64,000 bases of DNA. Source: Primulina eburnea. Taxonomy: Eukaryota > Streptophyta > Magnoliopsida > Lamiales > Gesneriaceae. Each line of letters begins with the position of its first letter. The first letter of the stretch is position 1. A program made the position numbers and the translations under genes. The notes below the pieces were generated by a model that was not told the origin of the DNA, searched no databases, and was given only the letters and a program-made list of their open reading frames with translations. The stretch is from assembly GCF_022965805.1 (NCBI RefSeq), contig NW_027331491.1, positions 36,001-100,000 on the forward strand. Reading direction: 5' to 3'. Below are positions 56,398-64,000 of the stretch, piece by piece.

Positions 56398-57552
56398 TCA
56401 TTTCCATTCTGGAATGGACAAACTCTGAAGTAAACCTCCGGGCTTCTTTCTTTCAGCTTTCACCTGTTGGCAGTTTAAGCACTTAGACACAAATTCTGCG
56501 ATATCTGTATTCATCTGTTTCCACCAGAATTGTGTCTTCAAATCATTGTACATTTTACGGCCTCCAGGATGAATGCTAAACCGACTACAGTGCGCTTCTG
56601 ACAAAATCTGTTGTTTCAAATCTGAAACATCTGGCACTACAAGACGGTTATTCACGTATAGCACATGATCACGTACCTGATATTCTGACGCATGCCCTGA
56701 TCTGACCATCTGAATTGATCTCTGAACATTCTGATCCGTTCTTTGTGCTTCTTTAATTCGCATAATCAGATCTGGCTCAACTTGAATCGAAGCAAGTAGC
56801 AATGGTCTACTACCAGTATCAAAGGCTAATACAGACAAACAAGAATCTTCAACTAAATTCGAAACCCCTATCGTCGACAAGGATAAAGCACAAATCTTTC
56901 GAGTCAAGGCGTCTGCTGCTGCATTTGACTTCCTTGGATAGTATTTGATTTCGCAATCAAAGTCTTTCAACAAATCGAGCCATCTGCGATGTCTCATGTT
57001 CAATTCTGACTGAGAAAATAAGTACTTCAGGCTTTTATGATCCGAGTAGATTTCAAATTTCTCGCCATAAAGATAATGACGCAAAATTTTTAATGCAAAT
57101 ACGATAGCTGGGTATCGAGTTTCGTGTGGCTTTAATTGTCTCGAGGAATATGCGATCACATGACCTCGTTGCATAAGAACACACCCCAGCCCTCTGTGAG
57201 ATGCATCACAATATACAACGAAATCGCCAGTACCTGAAGGAATCATCAAGACAGGTGCACTGGTCAGCCTCTTCTTCAACTCCAGAAAGCTAGACTCGCA
57301 ATCTTCAGACCACACAAATGGCGTATTCTTTTGTGTCAACTGGGTAATCGGTTTCGCAATGCTGGAGAAATTTTTGATGAATCTTCTATAGTACCCTGCT
57401 AGACCCACGAAACTGCGTATCTCTGCCACAGAAGTCAGTCTCGGCCAACTGATAACAGCTTCAACTTTAATCGGATCCACAGAAATACCGTCTCCAGATA
57501 TGATATGACCCAAGAAGACAACATGTCTCAGCCAAAACTCACACTTTGACAA
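56398..57552 (-). CDS. G RT connection, RNase H and integrase zinc domain
   Basis: This 384-codon frame has [24 protein letters not shown] and RNase H with [10 protein letters not shown] and Y-S-D-H-K-S-L-K. The integrase zinc region ends [11 protein letters not shown]. Between R-Y-P and A-I-V-F-A-L-K, about eight residues (I-H-D-L-E-L-A and one more in C) are deleted in frame near 57110. This removes the RNase H catalytic glutamate. It overlaps the next frame because of a one-base deletion near 57546. Confidence 0.87.
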   Translation of the reverse strand: MSKCEFWLRHVVFLGHIISGDGISVDPIKVEAVISWPRLTSVAEIRSFVGLAGYYRRFIKNFSSIAKPITQLTQKNTPFVWSEDCESSFLELKKRLTSAPVLMIPSGTGDFVVYCDASHRGLGCVLMQRGHVIAYSSRQLKPHETRYPAIVFALKILRHYLYGEKFEIYSDHKSLKYLFSQSELNMRHRRWLDLLKDFDCEIKYYPRKSNAAADALTRKICALSLSTIGVSNLVEDSCLSVLAFDTGSRPLLLASIQVEPDLIMRIKEAQRTDQNVQRSIQMVRSGHASEYQVRDHVLYVNNRLVVPDVSDLKQQILSEAHCSRFSIHPGGRKMYNDLKTQFWWKQMNTDIAEFVSKCLNCQQVKAERKKPGGLLQSLSIPEWK

Positions 57553-58781
57553 TTAGCATATAATCTTTCATTTCTCAGTGTTTGCAACACAATTCTCAAA
57601 TGATTGGCTTGCTCATTCAGATTCTTAGAGTACACCAAAATATCATCAATCAAAACAATAACAAACTCATCCAAGTACCTCTGAAAGATGCTGTTCATCA
57701 AACTCATAAACACCGCTGGAGCATTCGTTAAACCAAAAGGCATGACAACAAACAAGTAGTGTCCATACCTGGTCCGGAATGCTGTCTTCGGTATATCAAC
57801 ATCTCTAACTCTGAGTTGATGATATCCCGATCGCAAATCAATATTGGAGTAGATGGAAGATCCCTGCAACTGATCAAATAAGTCGTCGATACGAGGCAAA
57901 GGATACTTGTTCTTTATCGTTGCCTTGTTCAGTTGCCTGTAATCTATACACAATCTCATAGAACCATCTTTATTTCGCACAAATAGCACTGGTGCGCCCC
58001 AAGGAGATACACTAGGTCTGATATATCCCTTGGCTAGAAGATCTTCTAACTGTGCTTTCAGTTCTTTCAGCTCTATCGGTGCCATCCTATACGGAGCTCT
58101 CAAAATAGGAACGGTACCTTGAATAAGATCAATACTAAAATCTACCTCTCGGGCTGGAGGTAATCCTGGAATCTCGTCAGGAAATTCATCTGCAAACTCC
58201 CGTACTACTGGCAAATCTGCCAATGTCGGGCTCGATTTCTGTAGATCTACAGAATAAATAAGGAACCCTTCTGCTCCTTTCTGCAACAATGTACTCATAG
58301 TCAGAGCAGATACTAAGGGAATCCGAGATCTAGAACCCTTACCATAGAATTTCCACTCCTCTGTCATTTCAGGTCTGAATCTGACAATCTTGTGGAAGCA
58401 ATCCACGATAGCTCTGTACTTAGTCAACATGTCAATCCCGACAATGCAATCAAAATCAGATAAACCAAGTACAACACAGTCCAAATCAATTTCATGCCCC
58501 TCAAACTGTAGTATACAATGTCTAACTGAAGTCACAGATATAAGACCACTTCCCAACGGAGAAGAAATAGACACTACAGTGGACAAGGACTCGACTGGCA
58601 ATGCATGTGTCAATGCAAAATGTTCTGAAATAAATGTATGTGATGCACCTCTATCTATCAACACATATGCAGGATAACCGCAAAGAAAACAGTTACCTGC
58701 AATCACGTTGTCTGGCGCGTCCTGTGCCTGTTCCTCTGTCAATGCAAACACCTGAGCCTGTTGTCTGGGAGGTTGGCTCAC
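57528..58781 (-). CDS. G protease and reverse transcriptase
   Basis: This 417-codon frame opens within the gag-protease linker ([14 protein letters not shown]). The protease active site reads [12 protein letters not shown], with Arg at residue 44 in place of Thr. This change to the DTG triplet would be expected to inactivate the protease. RT follows from about residue 220 with [24 protein letters not shown] and L-I-D-D-I-L-V-Y-S near residue 378. The last residues (N-C-Q-S-V-S-F-G) are out of frame after a one-base deletion. Confidence 0.9.
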   Translation of the reverse strand: MSQPPRQQAQVFALTEEQAQDAPDNVIAGNCFLCGYPAYVLIDRGASHTFISEHFALTHALPVESLSTVVSISSPLGSGLISVTSVRHCILQFEGHEIDLDCVVLGLSDFDCIVGIDMLTKYRAIVDCFHKIVRFRPEMTEEWKFYGKGSRSRIPLVSALTMSTLLQKGAEGFLIYSVDLQKSSPTLADLPVVREFADEFPDEIPGLPPAREVDFSIDLIQGTVPILRAPYRMAPIELKELKAQLEDLLAKGYIRPSVSPWGAPVLFVRNKDGSMRLCIDYRQLNKATIKNKYPLPRIDDLFDQLQGSSIYSNIDLRSGYHQLRVRDVDIPKTAFRTRYGHYLFVVMPFGLTNAPAVFMSLMNSIFQRYLDEFVIVLIDDILVYSKNLNEQANHLRIVLQTLRNERLYANCQSVSFG

Positions 58782-58984
58782 TGTCTGGCCACCTCTGGCT
58801 CTAGGCTGGGACTGTGTGGGCGTGGGCGGGAAGGAATGGACAGACGAAGCTTGCCTCTCGGGCTGAGCTACTGAAGCTGATGACCCTGCACTCCGAAATC
58901 TCTAGGCACCCTTTTGGGGTCAAACTCTGGCGAAGTGTCCCGGCTGTCTGCAATAGTTACATCTGCCCATCACTCCCTGGCAAT
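58782..58984 (-). pseudogene. G zinc-knuckle and linker remnant
   Basis: On the minus strand the sequence reads C-Q-G-V-M-G-R-C-N-Y-C-R-Q-P-G-H-F-A-R-V. This is a CCHC knuckle like F's, followed by a Pro/Ser-rich linker with frame problems before the protease frame. It is cut by H at 58985. Confidence 0.75.
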
Positions 58985-60972
58985 TGTAATGCCCAGTTAC
59001 TCGTACAAATGATAATAATGCGTTTATGTCGTTTATTATGTAGTTATTTAACTCGTTAGATTCCATGTGATGATTGAAGTATCAATATTGAGATTGAACA
59101 TGACTTTTATATTGCCCATGGTATATTGAGAATGAATATATGTCTAAATAGTTAGAGTAAGATGTGTAGGTAATGATAGTGTAATGGAAGTTGTGGGAAA
59201 TGAGATGTAAATATGGTAGTTCGTACGGGTTTTAGTATAATGATTTGAATATTGATCCAAATTGTGTGAGGCCTTAACCATTAGGAGAATGGGCATAACT
59301 TTTTACTCAGACCTCCAAATGACCTGAAACTAGTTGGTGGTTCAAGCCAAGACATAGGGCTACAACTTTTTAGTTTACCATTTTTTCAGATTATGAACGG
59401 AAGATACGTTTCCGGAGCGATCTTTGACGAAGTAGTGCGCAGAGGCAGAACAGGTGGCGCCCGAGCGGTAAGATTTTACCGCCCGAGCGCCCGTGCATTA
59501 CCATTCCACAAATTTTACAGAACATGTGGCGCTCGAGCGGTAGAAAATGACCGCCCGAGCGCCAGTGCACGAAAATTTTACCTTTTGGACAGAACATTCC
59601 GCGCTCGAGCGGTAGAAAACTACCGCCCGAGCGCCGCCTAATATATAAGAAGATAAGCATCGAGTTTCTAAACCATTTCTTCCGTATTTTCCATTCCTTA
59701 ACAGCAAAATCTCGAGAGAAAAATCTAGAAAACATCCTCCAAAGCTTCTTTCTTCATTCCTTTCAAAGTTTTGAAGTTAGATTTTAGTTCTCCATCACAA
59801 GAACTTCATAAGTGTGTAAGTTTTCTTCTCTTTTAGTTATGGTACATGTAGGTGACAATAAAGGAATGATTTTCATCTAGTTTATGCAATAGTGACTGAA
59901 TTATTGGTATATTTGACAGTATAGGAGCGAGAAACATCGTCTCAAACAAGTATTCGTACGATTGGACTGTAAGTTGGTATGTTCTTGAAGTAATACATGA
60001 GTAATATTATGAATTTCAAATGCTTCTCATTGTCTATTGATATATGTACATTGTTAGTATGTTTATTGATGAAAACATAGCACCATATTCCATTGTTATG
60101 TATTAAATATGTAAGAAACTCATGAATATTGATGATGGGTGCTACGTCATGAACAAGAACATGAACATGAAAAGAAAAGGATTGATTTTACATGATATAG
60201 AGCTTGTTGACATCATGGGTGGTTTTAAGTCCACCAAAGCTATTGGCCAATATATGTTCATGGGGCGTGGGGTTGCCAAAGGTTGCTCCCTGACGTCCAA
60301 CACAGTAGTAGCTATATAATAAAGCAAGCACGGTAGTACAGGTCAACTAATGAGGCTCAAGAACAAAAATGAACATTGAATATATGCTACGGTATGACAT
60401 GTTTTTAAGATCCATTATTGATCACGACTTGATATGTATGTTCCTTCGATGCATATTGATACGTATAAGTGCCAACTTATTGAGTTTTATAAACTCACGT
60501 AGCTCATGTATTACAGGATCAGGTAGTGAAAATGCATAGGATGCCGGTTCGCCAATGGATGCTTGTGACGTGCCTCACCTCGACAAGAACCGGGACTTAT
60601 TATAGTAAGGTTCCGCATATGTATTGTACTAAAACATGTCAGGGTTTGAACAAGTTTTTACGAAGGGTTTGAACAAGTTTTACAATGTGTGTGCTTATGT
60701 GTAGAATGATACATAATATGTTAGTGTATAAGGATATGACTATATGTATATTGTTATTGTTGCTGGAGGGTTAATGCATTATCTAGTGTTTTTATTTCTT
60801 GAGTTGTTGGTATAGACAAAATATAGGGACATCATGCCAAAATTTTTATAAACCATCAAATTGATGCCCCTTGTTTGATTTGCTTCATACTATAGTTATA
60901 TCATTAAAACCCTATTTTAATTACAAGTATAAACATCATTAGTCATGTCAAGTATAGAGTAAGGGTGTGACA
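58985..60972 (+). repeat. 5' LTR of H
   Basis: The LTR runs from TGTAATGCCCAGTTACTCG to AAGGGTGTGACA (1988 bp). It has a three-unit 72-bp array at 59455-59635 directly before a TATA box. The rest is AT-rich with no convincing gene; the 65-codon frame at 60122 has no recognisable features. Confidence 0.87.
59455..59649 (+). promoter_or_regulatory. 72-bp hairpin array and TATA box in H LTR
   Basis: Three units start at 59455, 59527 and 59599, exactly 72 bp apart. Each is an inverted repeat of about 14 bp per arm (GGCGCTCGAGCGGT, short A-rich loop, ACCGCCCGAGCGCC). TATATAAG follows at 59642-59649, about 6 bp after the last unit. Confidence 0.7.
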
Positions 60973-60992
60973 TTTTTATGGTATCAGAGCCC
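60973..60992 (+). other. primer-binding site of H
   Basis: TTTTTATGGTATCAGAGCCC follows the LTR end and contains the Met-tRNA-type core TGGTATCAGAGC. Confidence 0.85.
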
Positions 60993-61123
60993 ACGGTTCT
61001 TTGACAAGGAAGACACTGCACTTCATCCACATGGAGAACTCGGCAAGTAAGTATCTTTGTATCTCATAGTTTATGCTAAGTTATGTGTCTATGTATCCTA
61101 AATGTAGGTTAAGATAAGCGAAG

Positions 61124-61828
61124 ATGCCACCAAAACGTAAAGTACATGAAGGAGAGTCATCTAAGGGCAAGGCCCCAGCAGTCGAAGGTGAGGGCAGTGC
61201 GCCACGACCGATAGATGACTTCGCTCAATTACTCCAACATCCAGCAAAAGTCCATGGTGAACAAATCCAGCAGCTACTGGAGATGCAACGGACTACTCAT
61301 GAACAGGCACAAGCTCAAGCCATAGTACACAGACATGTGCCTGTTCAGACCGACGTATATGATCGTTTTAGACGTTTGAATCCTCCGGAATTCATGGGAA
61401 GCACCGATCCAGCAGTAGAAGAAGAATGGATTAAGTCGTTGTAGTCCATCTTCTCGTACCTTCATATGGAAGATGTTGACAAAGTAACTTGTGCCGTCTT
61501 TTTATTAACAAAGCATGCAAGGATATGGTGGGAGAGTGCAAGGGTGGTAGTACCGGCGATGCCATTGACATGGGAAACTTTCAAAACCATGTTTTACAAC
61601 AAATACTTCAGTAAAGATGTACAAGCCAAGAAAGCCAGTGATTTTCTTAATTTGAAACAAGGAACCATGTCAATGACAGAATATGTACAACAATTCGAAG
61701 CTGGAGTCCAGTATATACCATATATTGCACAGGATGACACAAGTAAGGGCGAACACTTCATGCGGGGACTTCGCTCTGAAATTAAAGAGATGTGCGGATG
61801 TCGAAAGTTGCTACATACGGGGAGATAG
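61124..61828 (+). pseudogene. H gag, one stop and one frameshift
   Basis: The start is M-P-P-K-R-K-V-H-E-G, like A and B. The first frame (61124-61444) ends in TAG after E-E-E-W-I-K-S-L. It continues in frame through Y-L-H-M-E-D-V-D-K (61466) with W-E-S-A-R-V, F-Y-N-K-Y-F, L-K-Q-G-T-M-S-M-T-E-Y and F-M-R-G-L-R-S-E-I-K. It then shifts near 61793 (two extra bases by comparison), so the end C-G-C-R-K-L is out of frame. Confidence 0.85.
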
Positions 61829-62724
61829 TAGAAAGAGCACTTATGGCAGAACAAGATGAACATGACATTGACATAGACAGGCAACAACGAAGGCAACAGT
61901 ACTTTCAAAAGAGCCAAGGAACAGGACAAGGCAAAAAGACCGATAGCAAAGGTGCTCGACCAGAGGAAACCCGTGGCAAGGGTCCCCCTCCACGTAAAGA
62001 ACAGGACAGACCACCTTGTCCTAAATGTGGCAAACTTCATGGCGGGGAATGTATGCAAGGTTCTAATGTCTGTTATCGTTGCAAGAAGCCAGGACATCTT
62101 GCCAAGAATTGTCCAGGAAGTTCAGAGAAAGTACAGGGACGCATTTTCTCCATGACCAAAGAAGAAGTGGATCCGGATACATCGATGATCACCGGTATGT
62201 TCTTGATTTCTGGTATTACTGCTATTGTTTTACTAGATTCAGGAGCCACACATTCCTTTATTTCGGAATCATTTGTAAAGAAACTGGGCATTACAGCAAG
62301 TAAACTAGAGACACAACTCACCATAGCCTTACCTTCCGGGCAAGAATTACGGACAGATCAGATTGTGCGAGGATGTACAATATATGTTCAAGGTCATCAG
62401 ATGTATGCTGAATTGATTGTTTTGAAAATGACCGATTTTGATGTGATATTGGGAATGGATTGGCTCTCGAAGTACAGAGTTAATATTGACTGTGGCCTGA
62501 AGATGATCAAGTTTGCACCAGTAAGAGCTGAACCATTCACAATAGCAAGTGCAGGTATATCCTTACCTCTTCGGATAATCTCTTGTATGAAGGCTTGTAA
62601 ATTACTACAGAAGGGGTGTCAAGGATATTTAGCATCTGTGTTAACTAGTGATCCACCTGTTCTTGAATTAAAAGATACAGATGTTGTTTGTGAATTTTCA
62701 GAAGTAGTTTCTGATGATGTAACA
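61792..62724 (+). CDS. H gag tail, zinc knuckle and protease
   Basis: The open frame starts R-M-S-K-V-A-T-Y-G-E-I-V and continues the gag helix. The zinc knuckles are C-P-K-C-G-K-L-H-G-G-E-C and C-Y-R-C-K-K-P-G-H-L-A-K-N-C. Protease follows with V-L-L-D-S-G-A-T-H-S-F-I-S (D-S-G is an accepted active-site variant) and ends [12 protein letters not shown]. The linker C-E-F-S-E-V-V-S-D-D-V follows and is then cut by copia I. The last three bases of the open frame (62725-62727) belong to the copia LTR. Confidence 0.87.
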
Positions 62725-64000
62725 TGAAAGCGGACCGGTTACGGTGGCCGGAAGCGCAACGGAAGTCAAAAATTTTTAATTTTCTACAAGAAATTTCGGC
62801 CACCATGGTTTTTGCACAATATTTACAAAACAACATCAAACATAGGATGTTTAGGATGATTTACCTATCAACCCCTTGAGGTTGATGTATGGCTCCAACT
62901 AAAGTGTAAACACTTTAGCTCTTGAAGGTTGACAAGTCTACAAGCTCCTCTTCCAACTCAAAAATTAAGCCCACCACAAGCAATGTAAATCCCCTCAAGT
63001 TTTGCACTAGAAAAACTTAAGGATTTTTCAAAGAGAAAGCTTTTATTCTCCAACACTTGAAGAACAAAAGAGAGAAAAATTTGAGAGAATTGTGTGTGTG
63101 TGTGTTCGGCCAAGAGGTAGAATGAGAGAGGGGGGAGAAAATTTTCTTGGTTTTGTGAAAAGTTGTCTTGCATGCCATGCAATATTTTATTCAAAAGTAT
63201 TCCCCACCCTTTGATCTCCCAAGCATGCAAACCCTAGCATACTTTGCATGTGGGCTTGTGACTTTTACAAGGCCCATGAACTTTTAATTGTCTCAAACAT
63301 TTTGAGCCCAACTAGACTTTACTTGATTTTACTCAAGCCCACTAGTTAAATAATTATTTCCAATTGGGCTCTACAAGGCCCAATGTTATTTAATTAATTC
63401 AACACTTGAATTAATATAATTATTTGGACTCTACTAGGCCCACTAGTGTTTAATTAATTCAACACTTGAATTAATTTAATTTAGTCCACAATAATGTTTA
63501 TGAAAAAACACATATTTCAACTACATTATTTACTTGGCCAAATTTTAATCTTAGGAACACTTCCATAAATTAAAATTTATATTTCTCTCTTAGAAGTCAT
63601 ACTTCTATTTTTCTTTACGCTTATAAACACATTTATAATCCGTTCAACACATTGAACTATTTTACTTCCCATCGGGATTTACAAAGCTAGTACTTGTGTG
63701 ACCCTCAATGGTTCATTGATACAACTAGCCGTGGGTTCACATCTCTATGTGATTCGGACTAAACATGTCCTTATTCGAGCATACCCCAAGTGCTCCATTC
63801 TTACTTATCAACTCCTTGATAGTAAGAACGTCAGAACTCAAGTCTGATAGTACCCAACCAATCACGTTAAACGCCTAGCAGCATCGCTTACGTGATTCCC
63901 TAGGTATCACATGATAGTGCCTGCAAGAACCATTCAATTATGGTTAGCGTACAGTACGGTCCCTTCAACTCATATATCCCGACCGATTCGACAACTATTG
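62725..64000 (-). repeat. copia LTR, partial (element I)
   Basis: On the plus strand it begins TGAAAGCGGACCGGTTACGG, identical to the start of both D LTRs, and continues with the same order of repeats to the window end. It carries many differences and length changes from D, so it is an independent insertion of the same family. Orientation is minus; which LTR it is cannot be decided. Confidence 0.88.

Larger units (their letters stand above)
53357..58984 (-). mobile_element. Ty3/gypsy element G, cut by H
   Basis: On the minus strand its 3' LTR is 53357-55245, pol is 55344-58781 and the zinc-knuckle remnant is 58782-58984. Element H's LTR begins at 58985, so gag and the 5' LTR lie beyond the window. 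It is the same family as C by protein similarity. It carries several lesions in pol. Confidence 0.88.
58985..62724 (+). mobile_element. Ty3/gypsy element H, cut by copia I
   Basis: H is on the plus strand: 5' LTR 58985-60972, primer site, gag (61124-61828, broken) and the CCHC, protease and RT-linker region to 62724. A copia LTR then begins at 62725. RT onward lies outside the window. The gag and protease resemble A/B (M-P-P-K-R-K start), but the LTR is unrelated. Confidence 0.9.

Noticed and set aside
60122..60319. 65-codon frame in the H LTR
   Set aside because: Short, in AT-rich LTR sequence, with no resemblance to any retrotransposon or host protein known to me.

Overview
The window is plant nuclear DNA, most likely from an eudicot with a large, repeat-rich genome. 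Everything I can identify in the 64 kb is LTR retrotransposon. I see no host gene, tRNA or rRNA gene, CRISPR array or prokaryotic feature. The plant assignment rests on Ty3/gypsy polyproteins with plant chromovirus-like order (gag, CCHC, protease, RT, RNase H, integrase, chromodomain-like end), Ty1/copia polyproteins with UBN2-type gag, primer sites matching the 3' end of initiator Met-tRNA (TGGTATCAGAGC), purine-rich polypurine tracts and 5-bp target duplications.

The elements are nested, and I name them by letter. J is an old gypsy relic seen only as a protease piece (995-1368) and an RT piece (8680-9680). L is a split LTR (1369-about 1745 and 8315-8679) inserted in J. K is a very young gypsy element (2031-8314) inside L, preceded by the tail of a second K copy (1766-2030). 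C is a gypsy element on the minus strand (9681-40618) cut into J. Inside C lies copia element D (11970-37064, minus); inside D lies gypsy A (15179-30855, plus); inside A lies gypsy B (20624-28515, minus). At its right end C is interrupted by gypsy E (minus, from 40619). E holds gypsy F (44906-53115, plus) and is then interrupted by gypsy G (minus, from 53357). G is interrupted by gypsy H (plus, from 58985), and H by copia I (minus, 62725 to the window end). M is a copia LTR on the plus strand at the left edge (1-994). The deepest chain, J>C>E>G>H>I, has six layers.

Intact target duplications define several insertions: CTTTC for D, CAGGG for A, CGTGT for B and AGTTA for F. LTR pairs compared by eye are very similar: about 1 difference in 1435 bp for K, about 6-8 per 1.6 kb for A and B, about 12 in 2.16 kb for D, and about 20 in 2.25 kb for F. 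The insertions are therefore recent. The B, A, D ranking is compatible with the nesting order, although their differences are too small to prove it.

Most coding regions are broken. B has one in-frame stop in the integrase. A has a one-base deletion in the zinc knuckle and carries B. K has one stop in the protease and a large RT-to-integrase deletion. D lacks the integrase core. F and E share a decayed pol, so F must have moved with proteins supplied in trans.

The most interesting signal lies in the LTRs. Each gypsy family carries, in otherwise AT-rich U3, a cluster of CpG-rich, mostly self-complementary short repeats close to a TATA-like sequence. The motif differs by family: GCGCATATGCGC in L/E/F, ACCGCGGGTGCGGT in A/B and C/G, a GGCGCTCGAGCGGT hairpin in H, and TTCGG..GATCCGAA in K. 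The motif does not follow LTR ancestry. C/G share LTR ends and a conserved hairpin region with F, yet carry the array type of A/B. Other notable structures are a 504-bp near-perfect palindrome at a breakpoint in C and conserved stem-loops in the LTR transcript region of C, F and G.
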